From Amoebophrya sp. A120 (taxonomy: Eukaryota; Sar; Dinophyceae; Syndiniales; Amoebophryaceae): a stretch of DNA of 64,000 bases. The position numbers were made by a program, and so were the translations under genes. This document shows, one piece after another, positions 1 through 12,507 of the stretch. The stretch's first letter is position 1, and each line of letters starts with the position of its first letter. The stretch lies in NCBI GenBank assembly GCA_905178155.1, contig CAJINV010000012.1, forward strand, positions 1,182,492-1,246,491, given 5' to 3'. The notes below the pieces were generated by a model. That model saw nothing but the letters and a program-made list of their open reading frames with translations. It made no database searches and was not told where the DNA came from.

Positions 1-3000
1 GCCCCGCGACTACCCACGGCCAAAATGTGGCCCCGGGGCTTCGCGCGATAGCCGGAGAAGAGAAGAACAGAGGGAGGGAGCGGGGCAAGGTTGGCCAGCT
101 GTGTTGCTTCCTTTGCGGCCTTGCGTCGGTTTTCGGAAAAGCTGGCCACACTTGAAAAGGCTTTGCCACTTTCCTCAAGGTCCCCCGCCCGCGTTCGTAT
201 CACCTACGGCCAAAATGTGGCGGGCCTCGGGGTTTCGCACGAGCGCCGGAGAAGCAAGGAACAGAGCGGGGCAAGGCTGGCCAGCTCGCTGGACCGCTTT
301 GCGGCCTTACATTCCCGGAAAAGCTTGCCAAGCTCCCCAGAGCTTTCAGCGTTTTCCCGAGACCCCCCTTCCCGACTTCGCACTGCCTACCGCCAAAATT
401 TGGCCCCGGGGCGTTCCGCGATAGCCCGAGAAGCAGGGAGCCAACAGAACGGAGCAAGGGATGGCTGGCTCGCTGGGCTGCTTTGCGGGCTTGGCTGAGT
501 TTTCGGAAAAGGCGGCGAGACTTCGGAGCTTTTGCAAGACCTCCCAGGGTCGCACCGCCTGCAGCCAAAGTGTGGCGCTGGGGCTTCGCGCGCTAGGTAG
601 CTCAGGGAGCAAAAATGAAGCAAAGCGGGGCAAGGCTTGCCGGCGGGACTGCTTTGCGCGCGGCCTTGCGTTTTCGGAAACGCTGGCCAAGCGAACCGGG
701 AAAAACTACCGAGGCCGATGCAAGATAGAGGCGGCCCCGCGGCTTCGCGCGATAGCGGGGGAAGCAAGGAGCTGTCGGAGGGGGGCACGCAAGGCCGGCC
801 AGTTGGCCTTGCGTTTTCGGAAAAGCGGGCCGGACTTGAAACAATTTTTCAAGTTTTTTCGCACTCCCCTTCCCCCGCCCAGCTTCGCACTACCTACGGC
901 CAAAGTGTGGCCGCGGGGCTTCGCGCAATAGCCGGAGAAGCACGGCACAGAGCGGGGCAAGGCAGGCCGGGGCCGGCTGGACGGCTTTGCCTGAGGCCTG
1001 GGGGCTTCGGAAAAGCTTGCCAAACTTGCAAAAATTTTTTGAAGTTTTTTCACGATCTCCCGCCCGCCTTCGCATTGCCTACGGCCACCCTTTGGCCCCG
1101 CGGCGTCGCGCGATAGCTGGGGAAGCTAGGATGGATGGAAAGGAGCGGGGCAAGGTTGGCCTGCCGGATCGCTTTGCGGCCTTGGGTTTTCGGAGAAGCT
1201 TGCCAGGCTTCCAAGCTTTATTTGCCAAGTTTTTTCAAGATCGCCCGCCCTCGCATTACCTCCGGGCAATGTGAGGGCGGCCCCGGGGCTTCGCGCGATA
1301 GCCGGAGCAGCAAGGAACAGACAGAGCGGAGCAAGGCTGGCCAGCTGGTCTGTTTTGATTGCGGCCTCGGGTCGGTTTTCGGAAAAGCCTGCCGAGCTTG
1401 CAAGTTTTTTTTTTCGAGTTTTTCGCATGACCTGCGGCCAACGCGTGGCCTCGGGGCTTCGCGCGATAGCAGGATAAGCAAGGAACAGAGCGGGGCAAGG
1501 CTGGCCAGCCGGAAGGCTATGCGGCCTCGGACAGACTTCCGGGACAGCTGGCCAAACTTGGAAGCTTTGGCCGCTTTGTCAGGTTTTTTCAAAATTCCCC
1601 GCCGTCGCACTCCCTGCGGCCAATCCGTGGCCCCAGGACTTCGCGCGATAGCCGGAGAAGCAGGGGAAAGATACGAGCGGGGCAAGGCTGGCCAGCTGGG
1701 CTGCGCTGCGTGCGGCCTCGCTTGGGTTTTCGGAAAAGATGGCCCGGCTTGGGGGCTCTTTTCAAGTTTCCCGAGGTGTTCCGCCTCGCATTACCCCCGG
1801 CCAATCTGCGGCCTCGGGGCTTCGCGCGATAGCTGGAGAAGCAAGGAACAGAGCGGGGCAAGGCTGGCCAGCTGGACTGCTTTGCGGCCTTGGGGGGTAG
1901 GTTTTCGGAAGCGCTAGCCTAACTTGAGAACTTTTCTCAACTGTCTGCAAGGTCCCCGGCCTTCGCACCACCTGCGGCCTCGGGGCTTCGTCCGATAGCC
2001 GGAGAAGCGAGGAACAGAGCGAGGCAGGCCGGCCAGCTGGACTGCTTTGCGGTGTCGGGGGGTTTTCGGAAAAGCTAGCCAAACTTGCGAAATCTTTTCA
2101 AGCCTTTTCAAAGGGTCCCCGCCTTCGCATTACCTGCGGCCAATCTGTGGCCTCGCCTCGGGGCTTCGCGCGGTACATAGCCGCAGAAGCAAGGAGCAGA
2201 CAGAGCGGGGGAAGGCTGGCAAGCGGGACGGCTTTGCGGCCTTGGGTTTTCGGAGCAGCTGGCCAAAGTCGAAAAGTTCTGCCGAGGTTTTCCAAAGTTC
2301 CCCGCCTTTACATTACCGACGGCCAATCTCTGGCGGGCCGCGGGGCCGCTTCGCGCGATAGCCGGAGAGGCAAGAAACAGAGCGGGCGAAGGCCGGCCAG
2401 CTGGACTGCTTTGCGGCCTTGGGCTTTCGGGGGGGCTGGCCTAACTTGGCAAATCTCCCCGAGCTGTTTCAAGGTTTCCCGCCTTCACATCGCCTACGGC
2501 CGGTTTGTTGTTGGCCTCGGAGCTTCGCGCGATGGTCGGGGAGGCAAGGAACAGACCGGGGCAAGGCGGGCCAGCTCGTTGGGCTGTTTTGTGGCCTTGG
2601 GCCTTCGGAAAAGCGGGCCAAACTTGAAAACTTTTCGCAACTTTTTCCCAGATTCCCCACCTTGTTCGCATTACCTGCGGCCAACTTCTGGCTTCGGGGC
2701 TTCGCGCGATAGCCGGAGACGCAAGGAACAGAGCGGGGCAAGGCTGGCCGGCTGGACTGCTTTGCGGCCTTGCGTTTTCGGGAAAGCGGGCCAAACTGGA
2801 AAAATTTTCTCAAGGTTTTCCAAACTTCCCCGGCTTCGCATTACCTGGGAGCGGCCAATCTGTGGCCTCGCGGCTTCGCGCGATAGCCGGAGGGGCAAGG
2901 AAAGGAGCGGGGCAAGGCTGGCCAGCTGGACTGCTTTGGTTGCGGTTTTGGCCAAACTCGAGAGCGCTCCCGCGGCTTTCGGGCTTTTACTTTTTCAAGC

Positions 3001-5075
3001 CGCCCCGCTTTCGCATTATCTCCGGCCAGTCTGTGGCCCCGAAGCTTCGCGCGCGCGATAGCCGGAGAAGCAAGGAACAGGGCGGGGCAAGACTGGCCAG
3101 CCTGGGATGCTTTGCGGCCTTGGCTTTTCGGAAAAGCTTGCCAAACTCCAAGCATTTTTCCAAATTCCCCGCGCCCGTTCGCATTCCCTCCCAACCCTTC
3201 GGCCAATTTGTGGCCCCGGGGCCTCGCGCGATAAGTGGCGAAGCAAGGAACAGAGCGGGGCAAGGCTGGCCAGCGCGCTGGACTGCTCTGCTGCCTCCGT
3301 GCTTTTTCAATATGCCCCGCCTCGCATTACCTACGGCCAGTCCGTGGCCTCGGGGCTTCGCGCGATAGCCGGGGAAGCAAGGAACAGAGCGCGGCAAGGC
3401 TGGCCAGCGAGCTTGACTGCTTTGCGGCCTTGGGTTTGCGGAAGAGCTGGCCAAAGTGTCAAGGAGCCCCGCCGTCGCATCACCTGCGGCCAAAAATTTG
3501 TGGCCTCGGGGCTTCACGCGATAGCCGGAGAAGCGGGGAGCAGGGCGGGGCAGGGCTGGCCAGCTGGACTGCTTTGTTTGCGTGTTGCCTTTGGTTAGTT
3601 TTCGGCATTACCTAAGCCCACCGCCTCGGGGCTTCGCGCGATAGCCGGAGAAGGAAGGAACAGGGCGGGGCAACGCTGGCAAGCTGGACCGCTTTGCGGC
3701 CTTGCGTTTTCGGAAAAACTGGCCAAACTTGGGGAATTTCCTCAAACCCTTCCAAGGCCTTCCGCCTTCGCATTACCTTCAGCCAATCTGTGGCGTCGGG
3801 CGGGGCTTTGCGTGGTAGCCGGAGAAGCAAGGGGCGAGGGAGCAAAGAAAGGATGGAAAGGCCGGCCCCGGCCTGCTTTTTGGCCTTGGGTTTTCGGAAA
3901 AGCGGGCCAAGCTTGCGCGCTTTTGTTTCTCGAGTTCTTTCAAGGTTTCCCGCCCGCGCATTACCTTCGGCCGCTTTGCGGCGTCGGGGCTTCGCGCGAT
4001 AGCCGGAGAAGCAAGGAACAGACGGGCAGGGCAAGGCTGGCCTGCTGGGCTGCTTTGCGGCCTTGGCTCTTCGGAGAAGCTGGCAAAATTTGGAAATTTT
4101 TTCAAGTTTTTCCAAGGTTCCCCGCCTTCGCATTACGAGCGGCCGGCCAAACTGTGGGCGGCCTCGGGGCTTCGTGCGATAGCCGGAGAGGCAAGGAAGG
4201 GAACAGAGCGGGGCAAGGCTGCCCAGCTGGTCGGCTTTGCGGCCTTGGTTGGGTTTACGGAAAAGCTAGCCAAACTTGCGAAATTTTGCCAAGTCTTTCC
4301 GAGGTTTTCCGCATTCGCATCACCAGCAGCCAACGCATGGCCCCCCTGGCTTCGCACGATAGCCGGAGGGGCACGGAGCAGGGCGCGCGGGGAAAGGCTG
4401 GCCGGCTGGACTGCTTTGCGGCCCTGCCTTGGTTTTCGGAGAAGCCGGCCAAGCTTGAGGGCTTGTCTTTTCGGGCTTTTCAAAATTTCCCGCGTTCGCT
4501 TTACCTACGGCCATTGCTTTGCCTCGGGGCTTCGTGCGATAGCCGAAGAAGCAAAGAACAGAGCGGGGCAAGGCTGCCCAGGCAGCTGGGCTGCTTCATG
4601 GCCTTGGATTTTCGGAGAAGCTTGCCAAACTTGAAAGCTTTCGAACTTTTCCAAGATTCCCCGCCGGCCTCCCTTCGCATTACCTGCGGCCAGTCTGTGG
4701 CCTCGGGGCTTCGCGCGAGAGCCGGAGAAGCAGGGAGCAGAGCGGGCCAAGGCTGGCCAACTGGGCCGCTTTGTCTGTGGCCTGGCTTACTTTTCGGAAA
4801 AGCTGGCCAAACTTGAGAAATTTTCTGAAGGCTGCCAGTCTTGGAAATACCTGCGGCCGGCCAAAATGTGGCCTCGGGGCTTCGCGCGATACCCGGCACC
4901 CCAGGGACGGAACAGAGCGGGGCAAGGCTGGCCAACTGGATTGCTTTGCGCCCTTGGATTTTCGGATAAGCTCGGCAAACTTGAAAAAGTTGCACGCTTT
5001 TCCAAGATTCCCCGCCTTCGCATTACTGACGGCCAAAATGGCGCCCCGGGGCTTCGCACGCGGAGCGGGCTGCAA
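1..5075. repeat. GC-rich satellite array, unit about 175-180 bp
   Basis: A block containing CTTCGCGCGATAGCCGGAG recurs about every 170-185 bp, roughly 28-30 times, followed in each unit by AGCGGGGCAAGGCTGGCCAG, a CTTTGCGGCCTTG block, TTTTCGGAAAAGC and an AT-rich bridge. Units are clearly homologous but diverged, with indels. All six frames stay open for hundreds of codons because the unit is GC-rich and stop-poor; the same peptides recur in shifted frames, so these are not genes. The left edge is cut by the window. Confidence 0.93.
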
Positions 5076-5935
5076 CCCCTCGAGAAATTTTCGCGCGTAT
5101 TCGTCCCAGCAGAAGGCCTCTCCCTTCAAGACTCGGGGCGGGCCCCATACTCTTGCGCAAAGTTTTCAAATATTCCAGAACACAACCCCCGCCCGAATAT
5201 TCGCGAGTATATCAGGGCAATCCGAAGCCCTTCGGAGAATATTCGCGCATATTCCAGGACAGTCCAGACCCCTACTGAGGCTGTTCGCGAATATTCCACC
5301 ACGGACGCAACACCTTCCCCGGCTGTTGGCGAATATTCCCCGAGCACCCGAAGACCCGGGGCGGGCCCTACACTCTTGCGAAATGTTTCCGGATATTCCA
5401 GAACACAACCCCCGCCCGAATATTCGGATACATATTTATCACGGCGGTCCGGAGCCCCCCGGGAAATATTCGCGAGCATTCCAGAGCACGACCCCTTCCC
5501 CGACTCTTCGCGAATCTTCCAGAACCAAACCCCCCCCCGACTATTCGCGAATATTCCAACCAGGAAAACCGGGAGACTCCTGGCGGGCCCAATATTCTTG
5601 CGAAATATTCCCGAACATTCCAGAACACAAGAACCCCCGCCCGAATGTCCGCGAATATTTCAGGGCAATCCGAAGCCCCTTGGGACTTGCTCTCGAATAT
5701 TCCAGAACCAACAAAACCCCCTCCCCGGCTCTTCGCGAATATTCCAGAGGAAGCGAAACTACCCTTGGCCCGCCTCTTCGCGAATATTCTTTCTAGGAGC
5801 ATACCCCTGCAGACCCCTGGCGGGCCTCCTGCTCCTGCGAAATATTTCCGAATATTCCAGAACACAACCCCCGCCCAGATATTTTTGACTATACCAGGGC
5901 AGCCCGAAGCCCCTTGGAGGGGATCGTCCAGTCTT
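5076..5935. repeat. Second satellite, CGCGAATATTC-based, part 1
   Basis: CGCGAATATTCCAGAACA-like blocks recur every 50-60 bp inside a higher-order unit of about 215-235 bp marked by CTTGCGAAATATTTC (near 5155, 5370, 5600 and 5835). The core CGCGAATATTCGCG is palindromic. It joins the first satellite directly, with no gene between. Confidence 0.9.
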
Positions 5936-6275
5936 AACTGGCCGACTGATGCCCGAAGGCCCGATACCGTATAGAATCCGAGGACTCGAGATAACTAGAC
6001 GCGGCGCATCATAGCTTCTAGCTTCCGAAGAAGCATAATCTGCTAGGCTCCGAGGAGAATTAATTACAAATCGGTTTGCTTAGTGAATCGTCACTGGATC
6101 GGTAAGATCTAGTCTCCGAGGAGCTCTCAATAGTCGTATAGCCTCCAAAGAGTATTTTTTTGATAACTGCTTGCTGTCGCTTGCGAGTCTCTTTTTTTTT
6201 GGCGATGCTGAGAAAGGCTCCGAGGAGCAAATATCAAGTTCATCGAGGTAAGGTTGATTTTATCCAAAGTTAGTT
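5936..6275. other. Spacer interrupting the second satellite
   Basis: Unique-looking sequence splitting the satellite. It carries several CTCCGAGGAG-like decamers (near 6047, 6113 and 6217, with weaker copies). No ORF or known element was recognised. Confidence 0.5.
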
Positions 6276-6940
6276 CGCCGAAGCCCCTTGGAAAGTATTC
6301 GCGAATAATCCAGAGCAAAACCCTTCCCCCGGCAATTCGCGAATATTCCACAACAGACCTCCGCTTCCGGCTGTTCGCGACTATTCTACGAACGCCCGGG
6401 GACTCGGGGTGGGCCCTATGCTCTTGCGAAATAATTGCGAATATTCGAGAACACAACCCCCGCCCGAATATTCGCGAGTATATCAGGACAGCGAGCCCAC
6501 AGCCCCTTGGGAAGCCTCTGCGAGTATTCCAGAGCAAAACCCCCTCCCCGGCTCTTCGCGAATATTCCAGAACCAAACCCGCCCCGGGTTGTGCGCGAAG
6601 ATTCTCCCGAAAGGACACCTGAAGACCCTTGGCGGGCCCGATAGGTGGTCTTGCGAAGTGTTTCGGAATATTTCAGAACACAGCCCCCGCCCGAATACTC
6701 GCGAATATACCAGGGCAGTCCGAAACCCCGGCCGGGGAGAGTGCTCGCAGATATTCCAGAACAAAACCCCTGCCGCGGCTCTTCGCGTATATTCCACGAA
6801 CAGCTGAAGGCTCTTGGCGGGCCTCATGCTTTTGGAGGTAAGTGCTTTCGAATATTCCAGAACACAACCCCCGCCCGAATGTGCGCGGATATTCCAGAAG
6901 AAAACCCCTGCCCCGGCTATTTGCGGGCATTCTACTAAAA
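6276..6940. repeat. Second satellite, part 2
   Basis: Resumes the CGCGAATATTCC units, with higher-order markers near 6423, 6650 and 6830, so the spacer looks inserted into a once continuous array. The last units decay towards 6940. Confidence 0.88.
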
Positions 6941-7039
6941 ACGCTGGAAATCAGTCCGAGGCGCTTTTTTTCGGGCGCGATCGGCTTCTCCTTTATTTGC
7001 GAAAAGAAAAGGCAAAGAGCCAAAGTGCGTCAGACTTTC

Positions 7040-7910
7040 CTTCCGGGCTCTGGAATCAGACACCCCAGGCGACAGGCGGCGGCGACAGGCGACGCGACAG
7101 GCGAAACGACAGGTGGAGCGACAGGCGAAACGACAGGCGACGACGCCAGGCCAAAAGCTGCAGCGCTTCATGCGGTTCCGCACCAGCAGCAGCAACAAAA
7201 AAAAGCAAAGGGCTATTGAGTTCCGCGAGCAACAAAGCAGTTTTTTGATTTTTATTCACGTGCATAAAATAGTCCCGGTTTTTCGGATATGAATGCGCTG
7301 GCTATTTTTTACACATGAATAAAAATAAAAAAGTTGGCTTTTTCTTCTCGGAAGTAGCTGAGTCGTTGCTTTTTTTTGTTGCTGCTGCTGGTGCGGAACC
7401 GCGTGAGAAATTGCCACTTTTGGCCTGTCGCCGTCGCCTGTCGTTTCGCCTCTCCTTTCGCCTGTCGTTTCGCCTCTCCTTTCGCCTGTCGCCGTCGCCT
7501 CTCGTCCTCACCTGTCGCCGTCACCTGTCGTCTGGGGTATGTGAAAAAAATAGCTCTTTTGTTTTTATTCACGTGCAAAAAGTAATTAGTTTCTTCTTAT
7601 CCGAAAAATAAGAGTGAAGCAATTATTTTTATTTTTTGCACGTGAATAAAAATAAAAAAAAACTAACTTTTTTTTGTCGAAAGTCAATAACTGTTTTATT
7701 TATTTTTTTGCTTGGAATGTCCACGCTGCTTGTGCGAAACCGCATGGGAAGTTGCCACTTTTGGCCTGTCGTCGCCGCCTGTCGTTTCGCCTCTCCTTTC
7801 GCCTGTCGTTTCGCCTGTCCTTTCGCCTGTCGTTTCGCCTGTCGTTTCACCTCTCGCCGCCACCTGTCGCCGTCACCTCTCGCCGTCACCTCTCGTCTGG
7901 GGTATGTGAT
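7040..7910. repeat. Inverted and tandem repeat block built on GCCTGTCGTTTC
   Basis: The block near 7060-7270 (CGACAGGCGAAACGACAGG, then GCAGCAGCAACAAAAAA, then a TTTTTATTCACGTGCA edge) reappears reverse-complemented at about 7310-7570 and again in that second orientation at about 7620-7905. Inside, GTCGTTTCGCC-type 10-12 bp units repeat many times. Open frames here are Arg/Ser-rich repeat artefacts. Confidence 0.85.
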
Positions 7911-7945
7911 TACAGAACCCGGAAGTCAAGCAATATAAATATTAA

Positions 7946-8100
7946 TTTTCTCTGTGTGGCAGAGAAAACTTGTAATGCGAAGATCATAAGGGAAAACAGG
8001 AAGGAAACGAGACTCCCAAGCATTTCCTGCATGAGAAAGGTTGTCTGTGTTGCCGGTCTTGCAACACAATGTGTAACTGTAACACTTTTTTCTTGCGATA
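7946..8100. mobile_element. Introner family E copy, left end missing
   Basis: The right end has the family E terminus (GTGTAACTGTAACACTTTTT, then CTTGCGATA), and the interior matches the intronic E copy at 24550-24759 in reverse orientation. The left TIR is absent; similarity stops at TTTTCTCTGTG. Confidence 0.7.
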
Positions 8101-8284
8101 ATATCTGCAGCTGAAATTCCATTTCGTCCATCTCGTGTTTGTTGCGCGGACGGGCGGTCAAGGCACCTGTAGTGCGTTTTTGACTTTTACTTTTTTTTGA
8201 ATGCACAAAAATGCATGACAGAGTCACCCTCTGGTGGTGTCGTGTGCATGAGAAAGTGGATCAGTAATTTATGTAAATAAGTAC

Positions 8285-11234
8285 CTTTATGCAACAGCTC
8301 GATGGGTTTCTTCGCTTGATTCTCGAATTCCAACACTTTTTTCAGTTGTTGCTTCAAGAATTCCTTCGTCCGCAGGTGCTCTTTCACCTCCCGATTAAAC
8401 CTATGGTCCAGCGTCTTCGCGATTCTGTTGGTGAAGGACTTGACGGCCTTCAATTGCTTCAAAATGTCCTCCGTACTCGGGCCGCCGCAGGTAGGAGAAC
8501 GAGAACCAGACCCGTAGCTGCTGGAGAATAAATTGCTCTTGACGTCGTAGTTGTATATTAACGCTTTATCATCATGCTCATAGTTGTACTCCGCCGAGGA
8601 ACTAATTGCAGCTGTTGGCGCCGTGGTCTTCTGCTGTTCTAAATCGTATTTGCTGTAAATGTTTTGCAGGCTGTTTTCTACGATTTCGCTAATCACGCTT
8701 GGATCCGCAAGTTGTAGGTGGGATTGATGTTGACCAGGTTGCACTTTTTCGATCAGCGTCGCGGACTCATTCAGGGCGTCTTCAGCACTTGCACCTGCCT
8801 CGTCCTCCTGGTCATGCGAGGACACCCCGGTTGCAGAAGAGGAAGTTGCTGGACCGACGTGGTCACCGGTTTTGATGCGACGGCTGTTCTTCGTTCTCGG
8901 TGAGCTCGGATAGGTCGGTGCAACATCATCTCGTCGTGGTTTCTGATACTGGTCGCCGTTTTTAACATCGTTTTTGTCATTTCCGCTGCCTGAAATAACC
9001 AAAGTGCTGCTCAGATTACTAATTGCGCCACCAGCGGAATCCGTACTGTGGTCAACATCGAAGAGTTCCTGCGTTATCACACAGAAATCTGGGTCTGGAA
9101 GATGCAAGGTTTTTTGTCGTGCTCGGCTACCATGCCTCTCAAGTGAGTCTGTCATGCACGTTCTTCAAAAGCTGCCCCAACTATCTGTCAGTTCGAAGAC
9201 GCAGTTTTTCATGCTGAATAGACAACATTTTTTAGCAACTCGGAAGCTTGTCTTGCTGAGCCGTCAACACTTGATGTGGCGTCTTTATGCTTGCTTCTCC
9301 ACTCAGCATCACAAGTTTATTCCAGATGACCCAGACTACATATTTGCATCTGATATGCGTTACGTCGAGACAATCATGTTCGTTGGCGCCGGACTCCAGT
9401 GCTTGTTGTCGCAGCGTGGCGAGCTGTTTTTGATGTTGTGTTTCAGTCTCTCTACAATACTTTCAAGATCATGCAGAACTGATCCGCGGAGGAAAAACAG
9501 GAGCTGCGCTTTGATGACGATAAGCATCCGCGTTTCCACCCCGCAAACGCAACTCTTCGCTCCTGTGGCTACATTTACATGCTGGCACGACGTCGCAACT
9601 GAAAAAAGAAACACAATTTACCTGCTCCTCAATTTCCCCAGCCACCTTTGTTCTAAACACCTGCAGCACCTCCTGTGTCTCGATCAACTTGCTGCCCGAC
9701 CGCCGCAAACTTTCAAACGACTCCTTATAACCCGCTCAGATGTTACAATCTCAAATGTTACAATAGAATATGGAAATCTGTGATGCAAGAAGAGTGCATG
9801 ATCTAGCCAACTCTCATAGTATTGCGCATGACAAGTTCTGGAGTCCCAATCCGCACTACAATCTGGCTAAATTTGTATTGCAGAAAGTGGAATGCTGTCC
9901 GAGTCTGTCATGTTCATCATGCAAGACAAGTCTCAGATTCTATTGTAACGCTTGAGATTGTAACACCTGAGCGGGTTGTACTCCTGCAACCGCGCTTCTA
10001 AACTGGAAATCTCCTTGGATTCTGCCTCGAGGGTTGTGTGCAGCTTTGTTATCTCCTCGCGCAAGCCTTCCTCGGTCTGCTTCTGGGCGGAGATCTGGGG
10101 TATTAATCGGGATTTTATAGAAGGTGGTACTTAATACTTCTTTGTGTGCAAAAATTTGTGATGTCGTCCTGTGGCCGCTGTAAATGATGTCATGCAGTGC
10201 TCAACTACTCTCTTTCAAATACAGCTAGCGCGCCGCTACTTACTTTTGCATATGCATAAACAACGCCAAAGCTATATTGTACCTGTTTCTCAAATTCTTT
10301 CCTTTCATCCTCGAACTTCGTCCTCTCCAAGGAGCTGCTATCGGCTGCCCGTATGCCGCGATCAGGTGTTACAATCAAAATCACAATCTCAAGTAGAACT
10401 GTTGCAAATGATACTTACACTGTTGAAAATCACGGAGCTTTGATGTAATGCAAAAGCTGGGTAAAAAAAAAATCGTTTTGCTTAACATCTCCACAGGGCT
10501 CATAAAAAAAATGCGAATGACATAATTAAAGCGGCCCGAAATAGATGCAGTAGAATTATCCGGCGAAATTTGTACTGACATGCGAAATCAATAAAGCGCC
10601 ATTTTTGTTTGTATGTACTTAATATCTGTGGCTCTCAACATGCTGTCCACCATGCAAGATCCCACAGCAAAGTCCGCGGTTTGTTATCGCACTTGAGATG
10701 TTGATTGTAAAAACACCTGAACCCCCTTCGCCGTTCATAGCCTGGAGAATGAGCTTCTGCTGCTCAAGTTTCAGGTCGTCGAACTCTTTGGTCAGTTTTT
10801 GCAGCGTCTCGCTTTTCTCCGCCAGTTGCTGTGCCGTACTAGCATGCTTCTGCTTCTCCTGAACAAGTATGGAATCCTGCAAGTCAATCGTATGTCGGGG
10901 TCTTCTTCTTCTAGAAGAAATTACTTGCAACTCGATGCGGTGCGCCGACGTGGTCCTGTACTAGGTTTCACAAAAAAAGCGCTGTTAGTTTTGCGCAACT
11001 TCCAAAAGACGCCCACAATTTTATTTTGAGAAGACTACTCTCATCCACAGGGTGGGAAACATTGCAACGACCTTGCAGAGGACGTCCCTGGAAGGTCCCG
11101 AATGCCAGACCTGAGGTGCGGGCATGCAAAAGTTCTGGCATGATCAAAATCATCATTCTTTGCCCGTCTCTACTTCAATTAAATTTGCAGCGGATACGAA
11201 GCTCCTCCTGCACGTCCTTCAGTTTTGGGGCCAT
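8285..11234 (-). CDS. Coiled-coil protein, multi-exon, function unknown
   Basis: I do not recognise the family. A likely start ATG at 11234 opens MAPKLKDVQEELRIRC. Later exons read DSILVQEKQKHASTAQQLAE (about 10880-10722), SSSLERTKFEDERKEFEKQ (about 10356-10287), KQTEEGLREEITKLHTTLEA (about 10100-9976), KLIETQEVLQVFRTKVAGEI (about 9724-9622), TETQHQKQLATLRQQALESG (about 9445-9356) and a long acidic Ser-rich exon ending KKPIELLHK at a GTACTT donor near 8285. The heptad-rich Glu/Gln/Lys composition predicts long coiled coils, so a structural role is likely. Two family F and one family A introner interrupt it; removing A plus one TSD joins CLDV to TQELF in frame. Conventional GT-AG introns also occur. 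A short 3' exon left of 8285 is likely but was not resolved. Confidence 0.65.
9077..9355. mobile_element. Introner family A, diverged, in the coiled-coil gene
   Basis: The TIRs are worn (ATCTGGGTCTGGAAG left, CCAGATGACCCAGAC right) but the 7-bp TSD TGCGTTA is exact. Excision joins LDV and TQELF. Confidence 0.8.
9730..9975. mobile_element. Introner family F in the coiled-coil gene
   Basis: TIRs are CCCGCTCAG plus GTTACAATCTCAA and their complement. Flanks are TTATA and TTGTA (TSD with one mismatch). Excision gives LQEYKESFESLRR. Confidence 0.82.
10357..10721. mobile_element. Introner family F, second copy
   Basis: Ends are ATCAGGTGTTACAATC and GATTGTAAAAACACCTGA. At about 365 bp it is the longest introner in the window. 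It sits between coiled-coil exons ending NGEGG and starting AADSSS. Confidence 0.7.
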
Positions 11235-12507
11235 GCTGCAGCTGCTTCGCTCGTCTTCCGTGTATCTTTATTTTTCGTCTCAAAACCTGTTTAGATGACG
11301 CTACTGCAGCAGACACGACGAAATGAAACGCTAAAAGAAAAGGCTCCTGCACAAGAATTCTCGTCCACGACCTTAGTTGTCAGACGCACAATGAATTCTC
11401 GCCTGGTCCACTGCAGCCCTTGTTGGTCCATCCTCACGCAGATCAATGTTTCTGTCACTCGGAAGAAAAATTTTTATGCGTGTTGTGCATAACATCTGTA
11501 CAAAAGCTCGCTCCTGCAAGAACGCAAGTAGACCCTCCGCATTCTTTCACCCGTGTTCAGGAGAGAACTTTTTCACGACTCTACCCACGAAGAGAAAAGT
11601 TGAAGTTGAGGTAAGCATTGTAACCGTAAGCGGCCAAGACCAAGAGCAAGACCACGGGAAAAAAAAATATACATGTGTTGCGAAACAACGGATCCTGGCC
11701 TGCAGTAGCCGAGGGAGTGGGAGGCACCTTCGAGCCGCGTATGTTGAAACAAACGAAAAAAAAACAACGAAGAACAGTCCAAAAGTGTGCACAGAGCAGT
11801 TGTGCCGGTCTCGGTAGGCAAATAATCCGTCCTCTTTTTAGTGTATTAAGTGCCGAGTTGTTGTACTCATCTTCAAGGCCTGACAGCTAATAACGCTCAG
11901 CATTCGCATTGCCCCTTTAAGAATACGAATAGCGTCGCGCTTTATAGCTCTACCTCTACCACTGACTTGGCCGCATGATGATGGCACGACTGTTCGGGCC
12001 ATTTCTGCATATTTGTTTTAGTTTGATTCTTCTTCATGAGCGATCTGGATTGGAGTGGCTCCCTTGTTATGGTGGTGCTTGAAGAGCATACTCGTTGTAG
12101 CAACCCCCTGACCCCAATTCCAGTTGAACAGTAAATGGCCCAAAAAAATCCAAAATTATAAAAAAACATGTAAAAACTTTCAAAACTACTATAGCGCAAT
12201 CTTACATGATGAAATTAATTTTCAAAACTATAGCTCAATCTTACATCATGAAATTTTCAAAACTATAGCTCAATGCTACGTCAATTCTTGTTTTATTTCA
12301 TTACCAAAAACTTCTACTTTTCAAAACAGGAATAAATATCGAGTAACTAAACAACATCGCAAATGATCCAAAACCGTTTTTCAAAATGGTGATTTAAATC
12401 TCTTATGTTCCTGGTGGCAGCATCAGCGCGTCTCTGCTACTAGCGACGTGTTGAGTTCTTGGAAAAAAAGTGTCGTATACTTTTGAGCTTTTTTGTCACG
12501 GTGTTTA
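11235..12507. other. Intergenic, AT-rich, with a triple short repeat
   Basis: No supported gene. At about 12175-12280 a unit TTTCAAAACTATAGCTCAAT followed by CTTACATCATGAAA occurs three times with small changes. A diverged ~100 bp segment near 11505-11605 resembles one at 14250-14360. Confidence 0.6.

Noticed and set aside
91-5059. Dozens of long overlapping frames (up to 300 codons) on both strands
   Set aside because: They follow the satellite unit, repeat the same peptides in shifted frames and lack ATG context, introns or domain signal.
7060-7910. CRISPR-like short repeats
   Set aside because: The 10-12 bp units are contiguous without unique spacers, and the setting is eukaryotic.
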